64,000 nt of DNA from Gammaproteobacteria bacterium (lineage in GTDB: Bacteria > Pseudomonadota > Gammaproteobacteria > SZUA-140): positions 1,302,001 to 1,366,000 of the forward strand of contig JADJWH010000001.1 in NCBI GenBank assembly GCA_016716465.1. Direction: 5' to 3'. Numbering within the stretch: the first letter of the stretch is position 1; every line of letters begins with the position of its first letter. Under the pieces are notes generated by a model, which saw only the letters and a list, made by a program, of their open reading frames with translations, searched no databases and was not told the DNA's origin. Below are positions 33,844 to 42,701 of the stretch, in pieces. The translations under genes were made by a program, and so were the position numbers.

Positions 33844-34637
33844 TGGTTCACTTGTCTCCTGCTGAACAATTGCTGCAAGAGCTGGGCGTGATACAACCTC
33901 AGGAGATTGATCTGGAGGCAATTGCTTGGCATCTCGGCGTTCAAATCCGGTATCGGCATCTTGAAGGATGTGAGGCAAGGATTGCAGGGGATAACAAGCG
34001 AGCGATCATCTCGGTTCGTGACGACGTATCGCCGGGCCGAAAGAGATTTTCAATTGCCCATGAGCTTGGCCACTGGCAGTATCATCGAGGCCGGATATTA
34101 ATCTGCCGTCCCGAGGATATAGGGCAGGAGACACCGGGAAAGCCGGCAACGGAACAGGTTGCCGATAAATACGCGGCAGATATGTTGATGCCCCAGTATC
34201 TGTTCCTCCCGGAGGCTCAGAAGCATCGCAAACTAACGTGGGATGTGGTACGTGGAGTGGCAGACATTTTTTCAAGCAGCATCACCGCCACCGCGATACG
34301 CATTATCGACCTGGACCTATTTCCTGCACTGCTTGTTTGCCATGGAATTTCAGGTCGCAGATGGTTCAGACGCGCCAAATCAGTTCCAGAGCGCTGGTTT
34401 CCGAGGAATGAACTGAGTCATGATTCCTATGCTTTCGACGTACTTTATGGCAGGCGTGGCGACCATCCTCCCACGCTCATGGATGCAGACGCATGGTTTG
34501 ACCGGTACGACGCAAGCCGTTATCAGCTCAATGAGCAAAGCGTCAAAATATCGAATGATGTGTTAACTCTGCTCCTCCCAAAAGATGAGATGCTGGATGA
34601 GGTAGATACGCATAGACCGTGGGGACGATATCGCTAG
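33843..34637 (+). CDS. ImmA/IrrE-family metallopeptidase
   Basis: 264 residues from the ATG at 33843, which overlaps the preceding stop by one base (TGATG). The zinc motif is FSIAHELGHWQYH, with the third ligand region ATEQVADKYAADMLMP, matching the ImmA/IrrE family. Such peptidases are known to cleave repressors or anti-sigma-like proteins after a stress signal. The C-terminal ~100 residues (RRWFRRAKSVPERWFPRNEL) may sense that signal. Third gene of the sigma-factor operon, facing away from the ubiquitin-like operon. Confidence 0.88.
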   Translation: MVHLSPAEQLLQELGVIQPQEIDLEAIAWHLGVQIRYRHLEGCEARIAGDNKRAIISVRDDVSPGRKRFSIAHELGHWQYHRGRILICRPEDIGQETPGKPATEQVADKYAADMLMPQYLFLPEAQKHRKLTWDVVRGVADIFSSSITATAIRIIDLDLFPALLVCHGISGRRWFRRAKSVPERWFPRNELSHDSYAFDVLYGRRGDHPPTLMDADAWFDRYDASRYQLNEQSVKISNDVLTLLLPKDEMLDEVDTHRPWGRYR

Positions 34638-34687
34638 CGAATTATCTTTAAAGATGTCAGTTAATTCTTCAGTCAGATGAGAATCCC

Positions 34688-35347
34688 ATGGCACAGATAT
34701 TTGTATCTCATAGCAGCAAGGACAAAGAACTAATTGATATACTTTCTAGGGCTTTCTCCTCAACAAAGGTAAAGGCCATATTTGAGGAATTTGAATCAAT
34801 CCTTCAAGGATCTGCCAATGCGCCTCGCATTCTAAAAAATATCGCACAATCTAATGCCGTTTTTATTGCAATCGGCAAAAACGCTGAAGCTTTACGACAT
34901 ACCCGAGATTGGATGGGATTTGAAGGTGGTGCTGCGGCGGCACAAGCCAACAAGGATATTTGGGTTTTAGAAACTCTGTCTGATACGGATGCGCTTTCTT
35001 TTGTCGTCCCCCGGTTACAGCACTATGTTTGTCTCGACCATAGGGATGAGCGATGGCAAGGTTATTTGACACAAATCATAAATTCCTACGACGACTCTCA
35101 TGTCATTCCCGCAATTGCGGCAGGTGGAGCTGCTGGCGCTGCGCGGGGCGCTGATGGTGCCATCATCGGAGCGGGTATCGCCCTGGTTCTTGCAGCGCTT
35201 GCCTCGCCAACCCGCCCGGCAGGGATACAGGTACGCTGCCCAAAATGCGCATCCGTTTATAACGCTCACGTTGCAACGACACGTATTCGCTGTCCGGTCT
35301 GCAATACAAGAATGCTTCTTGCAAACCCAGCATATAAACCAGCGTAG
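34688..35347 (+). CDS. TIR-domain protein with glycine-zipper helix and zinc ribbon
   Basis: 219 residues. The TIR domain is at ~1-130: IFVSHSSKDKEL at the start and DWMGFEGGAAAA with a candidate catalytic Glu79. Residues ~140-172 are a Gly/Ala helix (AIAAGGAAGAARGADGAIIGAGIALVLAAL) that could insert in or associate with membranes. Residues ~183-207 are a zinc ribbon, CPKC...CPVC (Cys 184, 187, 202, 205). TIR proteins of bacterial defence often degrade NAD+. The gene stands 50 bp after the peptidase on the same strand, so it may belong to that operon. Weak ribosome site. Confidence 0.82.
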   Translation: MAQIFVSHSSKDKELIDILSRAFSSTKVKAIFEEFESILQGSANAPRILKNIAQSNAVFIAIGKNAEALRHTRDWMGFEGGAAAAQANKDIWVLETLSDTDALSFVVPRLQHYVCLDHRDERWQGYLTQIINSYDDSHVIPAIAAGGAAGAARGADGAIIGAGIALVLAALASPTRPAGIQVRCPKCASVYNAHVATTRIRCPVCNTRMLLANPAYKPA

Positions 35348-35465
35348 ATGCCGAACTCTTTTCTTGACCAGAACACCTCTTGGAGTGGCCACACAGGATG
35401 GTTATTCAAACGCGAACGGGGAAGCCGTATCCCTAGGCGTTATACGCGGACAAGCAAGGGAAGGC

Positions 35466-36899
35466 TTATTGTGCCACAACCTTTATACCGAACAATTCCC
35501 CACTATATAACCTGACTAAGTTCGACTCAAACTCCTCATGTATTCTCGGCAAACTATCACGACAGCCTTCCTGAGAATCTAAATATTTTGTCCAGATTAA
35601 TCCATCTATCAATACTCTCTGAACAATCTCAATTCCCCGCTCAATCTTTTGTTGCACTTTCTTGTCAAAAGCAGGGATTCTTCCGTGCACCAGATCAGAT
35701 CTCAGGTCATAAAATTCCTTTGTTTCCTTGACCCAATCTATATCCGTTTCTCCATATTGAAGAAACGCGTTGGCGCGCGCAGAGATTTGTTTAACAATAT
35801 CTTTTCCTCTACTGGAGGTGCACAAAAATGCCTCCAATGCATTAGAAAGAGATATGATTCGAAGGTAAGGCGGCTTGGATACCATGGCCTCACCATACCA
35901 CCACAAGGCATTAATATAGCGTTGATAGAGAAGCGGAACAGGTGCGGCAGAAGACAGGAAAGGGATCAGAGCCCCAGCCAGTTTAAGCCAATAATTTTCT
36001 TTTTGCTCAAGCGTCGCTATCCAGCCAGCACTCTCTCTCAATAACCCGGGTCGCGACAAAACGATATCAATACTTCCATTTTCCTCAACCATTGCAGCTG
36101 GTTTCGACTCAAATGCTGATCCGCTTGCCATGTATATTTTTATTCTGTCAGAAGGAAAATAAAGCCTAATTACATTGAGGGCGGCCTGAACGCAAATGCT
36201 AGCAACTTCACGTGATCTTGTTTCATCAAAGTTGGCCATCTCGATGGAAGCAATCCACGGATAATTCGAATAATAGTCACGTAGCTCACGAGGAAATATT
36301 TTGACAAATTTACGATTCTTCTCTTTCTGTTCCTGGTCGAGTGTTTTTCCGCTTAGCTTTGCTCTCTCGATATAATTTTTTTGAGACTTCTTTATATATT
36401 CTTTGAATTGCGCCTCCCTTTCTTCAAGAAGGATGCTTGTCTTCGTAAACCTGACAGGACCAATATTAAATCGTCCTGAATCTTTATCAGTAGGGAAAAT
36501 ACAGGGGAAAAATTGCGTAATGGTTCTAAGCTTGTTTTTCTCAATATGCTTGACGACACGAGAAACCATCTTATCTGAGAGAGATGCCGTTAGACTTCTC
36601 CCCCTCTTTATGATTTCTTCATAGAAGATGTGCTCTGCCGTACTAACCACCAACTTCTTTGATGCCCTGTCCTTAATACTCGGATTTGCATTTAAAATTC
36701 TACCGGCAATGGCTGAGAATCTTTTCTTTGCAGCATACCCAATTAAGAAATGGCCAGCACCATCTGGACTTTGCAGAAAATATAATCCGTCAGATTTGTA
36801 GTCGATACTTTTTCTATCGTTCTTTAGCAAATCAATAAATCGAATTATTTCACTATAAATAAATTCAAAATCCTGAAGATTCTTGTTTTGCCTAGCCAT
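35466..36899 (-). CDS. HEPN-like (Apea-type) putative ribonuclease
   Basis: 477 residues. The C-terminal region (~320-440) resembles Apea-like HEPN domains: LRIISLSNALEAFLC and EFYDLRSDLVHGRIP, with R-x4-H in RSDLVH (400-405), the usual HEPN RNase signature. The N-terminal ~300 residues are unrecognised. It could be the RNase effector of a defence system or part of an abortive-infection pair. No ribosome site is clear at the 36899 ATG. It faces the TIR gene across a 118-bp gap. Confidence 0.65.
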   Translation of the reverse strand: MARQNKNLQDFEFIYSEIIRFIDLLKNDRKSIDYKSDGLYFLQSPDGAGHFLIGYAAKKRFSAIAGRILNANPSIKDRASKKLVVSTAEHIFYEEIIKRGRSLTASLSDKMVSRVVKHIEKNKLRTITQFFPCIFPTDKDSGRFNIGPVRFTKTSILLEEREAQFKEYIKKSQKNYIERAKLSGKTLDQEQKEKNRKFVKIFPRELRDYYSNYPWIASIEMANFDETRSREVASICVQAALNVIRLYFPSDRIKIYMASGSAFESKPAAMVEENGSIDIVLSRPGLLRESAGWIATLEQKENYWLKLAGALIPFLSSAAPVPLLYQRYINALWWYGEAMVSKPPYLRIISLSNALEAFLCTSSRGKDIVKQISARANAFLQYGETDIDWVKETKEFYDLRSDLVHGRIPAFDKKVQQKIERGIEIVQRVLIDGLIWTKYLDSQEGCRDSLPRIHEEFESNLVRLYSGELFGIKVVAQ

Positions 36900-37114
36900 A
36901 AATTAAGTTAAATGCGATAAGCCTGACTTATTTTTAAGTTTACCGGCTGTAACTCGCTAAATAGTTTTCAGATCATGCCAAGACAGAATATAGAAAATAA
37001 ATAGCAGATAGACTCACTATGAGCGATTTCTACTGCCCAAATGTTTATAGGTATAGTCTCGGCATAGAGATCAATTAAGTGCTCGAAACAGTAAACAATG
37101 TTCCCCGGAATTAC

Positions 37115-37143
37115 TTGCATAAAGTATTATAAATTGATACTTT
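37115..37143 (+). promoter_or_regulatory. Promoter and operator of the AbiE operon
   Basis: TTGCAT (37115-37120), 17 bp, then TACTTT (37138-37143), with the start GTG seven bases on (37150). Overlaid is the inverted repeat AAAGTAT / ATACTTT (37121-37127 and 37137-37143). AbiEi proteins are known to repress their own promoter through inverted repeats, so this is the likely operator. The message would be nearly leaderless. The remainder of 36900-37114 holds nothing I recognise. Confidence 0.55.
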
Positions 37144-37149
37144 ACGTGA

Positions 37150-37953
37150 GTGAAAACGAATAATAGCCATTTAAATGCAAGGGATTATATCGCCCAGCTT
37201 GCTGCAAAGGGGCGCTATCTCTTTACGTCGAAAGAGGCTCAGTTATCGCTTGGTGTTTCACCGGATGCCGCCAAGCTAGCCCTGAGCCGGCTTGCTAAAC
37301 AAGCGGCCATCGCTTCTCCAGCACGCGGATACTATGTCATCGTGCCCCCGGAGTACCGGACTCTTGGCTGTTTGCCAGCCGATCAATTTATTCCTTCTCT
37401 CATGGAGTACCTGAGCGTTCCTTATTACGTAGGCTTGCTCTCTGCCGCTCAGTATCATGGCGCAGCGCATCACCGGCCACAGGAATTCCAGGTTCTGCTC
37501 AAAAAGAATCGCCGGCCTATTCACTGTGGATCGGTAAGTGTGATTTTCGTAGCGCGAAAGCGCCTGATAGAAGTACCTACAAAGGACTTCAATACGCTAC
37601 GAGGGATCATTCATGTTTCAACGCCAGAAGCGACTGCCGTGGACCTTGTCGGTTATCCGAATCACGCCGGAGGACTTGATAACATCGCAACGGTTCTCAC
37701 AGATCTTATGGAGAAAATTGATCCCGAGATACTGGCAATTGCGGCCAAAACTGCACCCATCCCTATTTCACAGCGCTTAGGCTATCTGCTTCAGAAAATC
37801 GGCGCTAGTGACAAAACTACACCTCTAAAAACCTATGTACGAAAACACGCAAGAGAATATGTTCCATTATCGCCAACAATGCCCCATGATCCTGCCCGGC
37901 GCGACAAAGACTGGAAAATCTATTTGAATACTGAAGTCGGAGTGGAAGAATGA
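37150..37953 (+). CDS. abiEi: AbiEi-like antitoxin/regulator
   Basis: 267 residues from a GTG at 37150. The N-terminal winged helix (LAAKGRYLFTSKEAQLSLGVSPDAAKLALSRLAKQ) and the body with VGLLSAAQYHGAAHHRPQEFQVL and STPEATAVDLV are typical of AbiEi, the transcriptional autorepressor and antitoxin of type IV AbiE systems. The stop overlaps the toxin start (ATGA). No ribosome site is seen; the palindromic promoter just upstream suggests a leaderless start. Confidence 0.88.
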   Translation: MKTNNSHLNARDYIAQLAAKGRYLFTSKEAQLSLGVSPDAAKLALSRLAKQAAIASPARGYYVIVPPEYRTLGCLPADQFIPSLMEYLSVPYYVGLLSAAQYHGAAHHRPQEFQVLLKKNRRPIHCGSVSVIFVARKRLIEVPTKDFNTLRGIIHVSTPEATAVDLVGYPNHAGGLDNIATVLTDLMEKIDPEILAIAAKTAPIPISQRLGYLLQKIGASDKTTPLKTYVRKHAREYVPLSPTMPHDPARRDKDWKIYLNTEVGVEE

Positions 37954-38741
37954 TCCCTCGCGACTTCATCACCGAATGGCGGGCAGTAGCTCCATGGGTA
38001 GACGACGCCCAAGTGGAGCAAGACTTAGTCATCAGCCGTGCGCTGGTGAATATTTTCTCGCACTCGCTTCTTAAGGCAGAACTCGCGTTTCGAGGCGGCA
38101 CCGCACTTTACAAGCTTCACCTGGGCGCTTCACGGTACTCCGAAGATATAGATCTTGTACAGATTCGTCCCGGACCTGCCGGGCCAATAATGGATGCCAT
38201 CCACTCCATTCTTGATCCATGGCTTGGAGATCCACGTCGTAAACAATCTGAAGGCAACGTAACTCTAACATATCGTTTTGATTCCGAGGGAACGCCAACC
38301 ATCCCCCTGCGACTAAAAGTCGAAATTAATACGCGCGAGCATTTTTCCGTTTATGGATTCCATCAGATTCCATTCACTGTATCGTCCCGCTGGTTTAGTG
38401 GTAATTGCCAAATCAACACATATGCGCTCGATGAACTCTTAGGAACTAAGCTACGAGCACTCTATCAGCGTAAAAAGGGGCGTGATTTATTCGACTTGGA
38501 TACAGCACTAGGTAATCCGGAAGTAGATCCCCAGCGCGTTATTGATGTATTTCTTCAATATATGGCACATGGCGGTCACCACATCACACGAACCATCTTT
38601 GAAAAAAACCTCGAAGATAAACTGCAAGATGCGAGATTCACTGCTGATATTAGCGCATTACTATCAGGTACGCGCTCGTGGGATATACATGTGGCGGCGG
38701 AACGTGTAACAGAAAAGCTGGTTAGACTACTGCCAGAATAA
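37950..38741 (+). CDS. abiEii: AbiEii-like nucleotidyltransferase toxin
   Basis: 263 residues overlapping abiEi by four bases. The nucleotidyltransferase motif reads FRGGTALYKLHLGASRYSEDIDLV, and a further conserved block is YALDELLGTKLRALYQRKKGRDLFDL. AbiEii toxins are GTP-binding nucleotidyltransferases that cause abortive infection of phage and stabilise mobile elements. Complete pair. Confidence 0.9.
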   Translation: MIPRDFITEWRAVAPWVDDAQVEQDLVISRALVNIFSHSLLKAELAFRGGTALYKLHLGASRYSEDIDLVQIRPGPAGPIMDAIHSILDPWLGDPRRKQSEGNVTLTYRFDSEGTPTIPLRLKVEINTREHFSVYGFHQIPFTVSSRWFSGNCQINTYALDELLGTKLRALYQRKKGRDLFDLDTALGNPEVDPQRVIDVFLQYMAHGGHHITRTIFEKNLEDKLQDARFTADISALLSGTRSWDIHVAAERVTEKLVRLLPE

Positions 38742-38784
38742 CTCAGTTTTGCATTGGCATGGGATTGTTGTATTAGAGCTACTA

Positions 38785-41241
38785 TCATTCGGAATTTTCC
38801 TCATGGCCCATAAAAATCGCCATTGGGACATTATTAAGATAGTTATTTAATCCGCATGAGAAGAGCAGTCTCTGTACATTATTGTGGATAATCCCACTCA
38901 TAGGCGAGAGATAGATAAACTTTCCTTTAAAACTATGCTGTTCCATCCCCGGGATTATCTCTCCATTTAGTCCCTTTGGATTTATTAATTCTCTATACGA
39001 TATTTCACGTGCCTTAGTAAACTGCTGTGTGAAGTGTTCTGTCAAACTGCCAATAATGTTTGGATCGGATTCCGACTTAATAGCAGTGTATATATCTCCC
39101 AATACCTTTCTTAGCCTTCCCAACTTGCCAGACACTCTTAATCGAAAGATAGTTTCAGGATTTGAATTCAAGAAATAATCCTGTCTATTCATGAATTCGG
39201 TTAAATCACGCCATTGATATTTGGGGTTACCATTTTCCAAGTACTGTGAACTCTGCAATTCGTCCCATCTATAGGGACTATCGGTAAATATTAGTGACCC
39301 TGTTGCTTGCGCTATAAATAGGGACATTTCAAAATTCGGAGACATGCTCATTATCATTAATTGTCCTTTACCATCGCCATATAAACCATCTTGAAGCAGT
39401 GAAAGAGGATCTCTTTGTTTTTCTGACTCCATGTAATCAATAAGCTCGACAACCTGGTCCTCAGATAGGTCAGGAAGCGCCTTTTGAATCTGCGCTTTCA
39501 TCACCTCTTTAGGCAACATAAACTGAAGTCGTTTAAAATCATCTTTACCTAGCTCTTTTAATCTCGCCATTTCCGTCTTAAGCATTTTCTTATTTCCGGC
39601 GCGCTCCTCTGCCATGTCGAACATTTGCATTCTGAGATATCCATTAAATGAACATGGATCAGGTATAAAGTTAACGAGACCAGCATCTATAAATGGTTCC
39701 AGCATAAACAACAGAAATACATTCTTTAATGTCTGCTGTTTATATTGATCCGGATTATGAACCGGACTGTATTCAGCCTTAACGGTAGCGGGATTAATAA
39801 AGGGAGACTGAATAAGAATCTCATCAAAATATAGAACACCATTCATTGCAAAATGAGAAATTGTTCTTGGATCGATCAACCCCGTATATAACGCTCTCAA
39901 CGTTCCATCCGGCTTTGGAAGCAGACTCACTACATCAGTATCAACTGGCCACAATCCCCCGAAGAATTCATAAATATCTTTGACCTTGTCCTCATCCAGT
40001 TCTTTACGAACGTCATCCCAAGTCTTGCCATCATATAATCCAAGGGTATCCTTTACCTTCCTACAGAAAATCAAATTTCGCTCACGTATGCTGAGCACAT
40101 CAGATGCTGGCCTTTGCGATGGATCTTTATCGCGGCAGCATTTCTTGTACTTCTTTCCGCTGCCGCAGACGCAGGAATCATTTGGTCCGGGCTCTTCCTT
40201 CTTTTTTTTCTTCAGATACGGGACGTCACCAGTGGTCCGTCCGAAAGCGTCCTGATAATATGTACTCCCATCTTTGTGGCCCACATATATTTCCCCACCA
40301 AAATGAAACATCTCGCCCTTAGGAGGGAGAAATGTTTTCCTCAATGCAGACCAGTCAGACTGAATATCTTTCTCTGGATATAACCAGTCCCTCTCAGGGG
40401 CCGCAATGTATCTGCGCGCTCTTTTCTTGACAATGAAATTTAGTTTCCTAACCTCTTCTTCACTTAGGAAGCGTGACCGTATAAAAGCATCGGTTCGAAC
40501 AAGGGAATTCCCAAAATTCCGCGCATTCGTTCTATTTTCCAGCGGATTAGCATCCGCGTTCTCCGCATACTCAAGATTCGTCAGGATTAGACAATGATCC
40601 CTATCTAGCGGAAATATTGTTTGACTCCCCTTGAAGGCAATGGGCGGGTCATCTGGATATATGCATTCTTGACTCTCAGGAGGGCAGGCGTAGTTATAAA
40701 TCGTGACAGGATGGTCTGAGATAATGAATTTTAATGAAGATTTCTCGGCAGACACTATTTCACGAACACCTTCAGTCCAGATGGTGCAGTGCATATTCCT
40801 CAATGACTGCATTTCAATCATCAATTGGAGCTGGCTAAGCTGGGGGTAGTGTTTACTAATCCATGCAAGTCCTTTTGGTGTTCTAATTTTCTGTGTATCT
40901 ATATAAGAAAAGAAATCCTGGAAACGTTTATGGCATTCAGAAAAATCGCCACCGATAAATGCACGAACCGCCTTTGACCCCACGTCGTCTACCTTACCGA
41001 AGAGCTCCCTCTCAATCTCATCATTGATATATGGACCGAAAAACGTGGTATACAAGTCGCGCTCTCGAAAGCATTTTGATACTGGCCAGTGATTCGAAGC
41101 GCGATAAGTTATCACCCGCCCATCAGAAAGCTCTTTCTTATCAGGGGAGAGATCAAGATAGTGAAGCTGGCCTCTTGAAGGCAACAGAAATCCCTTTTGA
41201 TACCACTCAGGAACATAATGATTGTTTCTTGTTTCAGACAT
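38785..41241 (-). CDS. Large DUF4238 and SEC-C motif protein
   Basis: 818 residues from the ATG at 41241, which gives MSETRNNHYVPEWYQKGFL, the usual DUF4238 beginning (HYVP-x-x-Y-x-x-x-F). A GTG at 41349 would add 36 residues. FIISDHPVT (~170) is the other DUF4238 hallmark. A SEC-C zinc motif follows at ~355-375 (CVCGSGKKYKKCC) after a lysine-rich linker. The remaining ~440 residues look helical and are unrecognised. Long, AT-rich and at the edge of the defence block, convergent with abiEii. Defence role inferred from location only. Confidence 0.75.
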   Translation of the reverse strand: MSETRNNHYVPEWYQKGFLLPSRGQLHYLDLSPDKKELSDGRVITYRASNHWPVSKCFRERDLYTTFFGPYINDEIERELFGKVDDVGSKAVRAFIGGDFSECHKRFQDFFSYIDTQKIRTPKGLAWISKHYPQLSQLQLMIEMQSLRNMHCTIWTEGVREIVSAEKSSLKFIISDHPVTIYNYACPPESQECIYPDDPPIAFKGSQTIFPLDRDHCLILTNLEYAENADANPLENRTNARNFGNSLVRTDAFIRSRFLSEEEVRKLNFIVKKRARRYIAAPERDWLYPEKDIQSDWSALRKTFLPPKGEMFHFGGEIYVGHKDGSTYYQDAFGRTTGDVPYLKKKKKEEPGPNDSCVCGSGKKYKKCCRDKDPSQRPASDVLSIRERNLIFCRKVKDTLGLYDGKTWDDVRKELDEDKVKDIYEFFGGLWPVDTDVVSLLPKPDGTLRALYTGLIDPRTISHFAMNGVLYFDEILIQSPFINPATVKAEYSPVHNPDQYKQQTLKNVFLLFMLEPFIDAGLVNFIPDPCSFNGYLRMQMFDMAEERAGNKKMLKTEMARLKELGKDDFKRLQFMLPKEVMKAQIQKALPDLSEDQVVELIDYMESEKQRDPLSLLQDGLYGDGKGQLMIMSMSPNFEMSLFIAQATGSLIFTDSPYRWDELQSSQYLENGNPKYQWRDLTEFMNRQDYFLNSNPETIFRLRVSGKLGRLRKVLGDIYTAIKSESDPNIIGSLTEHFTQQFTKAREISYRELINPKGLNGEIIPGMEQHSFKGKFIYLSPMSGIIHNNVQRLLFSCGLNNYLNNVPMAIFMGHEENSE

Positions 41242-41350
41242 TTTATCTGCGATATCTCGATCAATTGATACTGAGACTACGTAATTAGGTATTTCATCCC
41301 CAAAAGTCGAGCAAGAATATAAACATTTCCAAGAAATTATCTTGGCCACA

Positions 41351-41414
41351 CCTCTGCCACCTTGCAGAGGCGGCCAGCCGTCTTTAGATAGACCCTAGCT
41401 CCTAACCGAGCTAG
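41351..41414. repeat. Two hairpins in the gap before radC
   Basis: CCTCTGC-CACCTT-GCAGAGG (41351-41370) and CTAGCTC-CTAACC-GAGCTAG (41395-41414). They lie in the 280-bp leader before the radC-like gene, where base composition returns to GC-rich. No gene was seen in 41415-41632. Confidence 0.45.
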
Positions 41415-41632
41415 CGGTCAATGCATTCCCACCTGCCGTCTTTTCCATTGCACCGCCTCCTGATGGTTGTCTCATAGCGCTACGCAGGCTGTGCCGTGGC
41501 GTTCAGGCAATTCGCCCGCCAGCGGAGCTGTCATTCTCATTGCAGATCACTTTCCGTCCACGGCACGCGGCAATGGCCGCACGCCCGCTTCGCTTTTCGC
41601 CTGGTGAAGACAACCACCAGGAGGCTCACATC

Positions 41633-42139
41633 ATGCAACGGAAAAAACTCGACGAAGGCGTTTTCATCCGGGATGCCAGCGGTAAATACGCCACGGCTCG
41701 GCCCGCTACCGAGGCGGAGCTGATCGCTCAGGCAGCGGCGATACTCGAAACCCGTCAGCGCGGAAAGGCGCTTTCCAGCCCGGCGGACTCGCGGGAATTC
41801 CTTCGCCTTCGGCTCGCCCCACTGGAACACGAGGTGTTCGCTGCACTCTTCCTCGACACCCGCCACCGGGTGATCGAGTTCGAGATTATGTTCACCGGCA
41901 CCATCGACGGAGCTTCCGTCCACCCCCGCGAGGTGGTAAAAGCGGCCCTCCGGCACAACGCCGCCGCCGTCATCTTCTCCCATAACCACCCCTCCGGAGT
42001 AGTAGACCCCAGTCGGTCCGACGAGAGCCTCACCCGCAGGCTCAAGGACGCCCTGGGGCTCATCGACGTTCGAGTGCTCGACCACATCATCGTCGGCACG
42101 GAGGGAACAATGAGCTTCGCCGAGCGTGGACTCCTCTAA
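41633..42139 (+). CDS. radC: RadC-like JAB/MPN-domain protein
   Basis: 168 residues from the ATG at 41633 (CCAGGAGG upstream). Almost all is the RadC JAB domain, with FAALFLDTRHRVIEFE and the metal site FSHNHPSGVVDPSRSDE (JAMM: H-x-H-x10-D). It lacks the N-terminal helix-hairpin-helix part of chromosomal RadC, as is usual for the mobile-element type. Despite the name, a repair role is unproven for this family. A JAB peptidase in the same island as a ubiquitin-like operon is notable, but it lies 9 kb away. Confidence 0.9.
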   Translation: MQRKKLDEGVFIRDASGKYATARPATEAELIAQAAAILETRQRGKALSSPADSREFLRLRLAPLEHEVFAALFLDTRHRVIEFEIMFTGTIDGASVHPREVVKAALRHNAAAVIFSHNHPSGVVDPSRSDESLTRRLKDALGLIDVRVLDHIIVGTEGTMSFAERGLL

Positions 42140-42157
42140 CGTATCCATGACCCAAGC

Positions 42158-42179
42158 CTCCGGGGGAATGCCCCCGGAG
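42158..42179 (+). terminator. Terminator hairpin after radC
   Basis: CTCCGGGGG-AATG-CCCCCGGAG, perfect 9-bp stem, 18 bases past the radC stop; only a weak U run further on. Confidence 0.6.
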
Positions 42180-42286
42180 CTCCGCCTATCTTTACAGATA
42201 TCCAACCCGACTAATACCTTGGAATTAGTCTTGAGGCTGCATGCCGGCACTGACATACTTGAACAGTAACAAACCGGGAGCCCGCC

Positions 42287-42679
42287 ATGTCAGAGCAGAA
42301 ACTTGAAGAAATTTCCCTTCGCTTCAAGGCCACGCCTGAGTATATGGAACTGCAAGATGCCTTAGGAGGGATTAGCGGCGGCGAGGAAGAAACGAAAATC
42401 ACTGTAAATTTATCCAGCGACTTTGTTCGTCTTCTTGGCTTCTACGATTACATTGCATCACGCACCCAAGATCAGGCCAGCCATGATCCGATTGAAAAGA
42501 TCCTGTCGCGGCTTGTAGACCATCACTGCCACGAGATCCTGCATTGGCTGACGGTCGAGCCTACGGCTTTTCCCTACTACAGGGATGTCTGGAACCGTCT
42601 TTGCGATGAGATGGGAGCGCCGGAATGTAAAATCATGGACCTGGAGGATGATGAAACAGACCCGAAAATTCCGTTCTAA
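42287..42679 (+). CDS. Hypothetical protein
   Basis: 130 residues with GGGAG before the ATG. Acidic, helical in the centre (SDFVRLLGFYDYIASRTQDQASHDPIEKILSRLVDHHCHEILHWL). His and Cys are clustered in DHHCHE. Acidic tail DLEDDETDPKIPF. No family recognised. It starts a run of small plus-strand genes between radC and the right end of the island. Confidence 0.65.
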   Translation: MSEQKLEEISLRFKATPEYMELQDALGGISGGEEETKITVNLSSDFVRLLGFYDYIASRTQDQASHDPIEKILSRLVDHHCHEILHWLTVEPTAFPYYRDVWNRLCDEMGAPECKIMDLEDDETDPKIPF

Positions 42680-42701
42680 AATTTAGGACAGGAGGCATAT
42701 C

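Noticed and set aside
41415..41632. Possible third copy of the ~208-bp repeat
   Set aside because: Only short scattered similarity to copies A and B; it does not align along its length.
41633..42139. RadC-like JAMM protein as the peptidase of the ubiquitin-like system
   Set aside because: It lies 9 kb from the operon, with its own signals, and this type is common on elements without such operons. Not excluded, but not supported.
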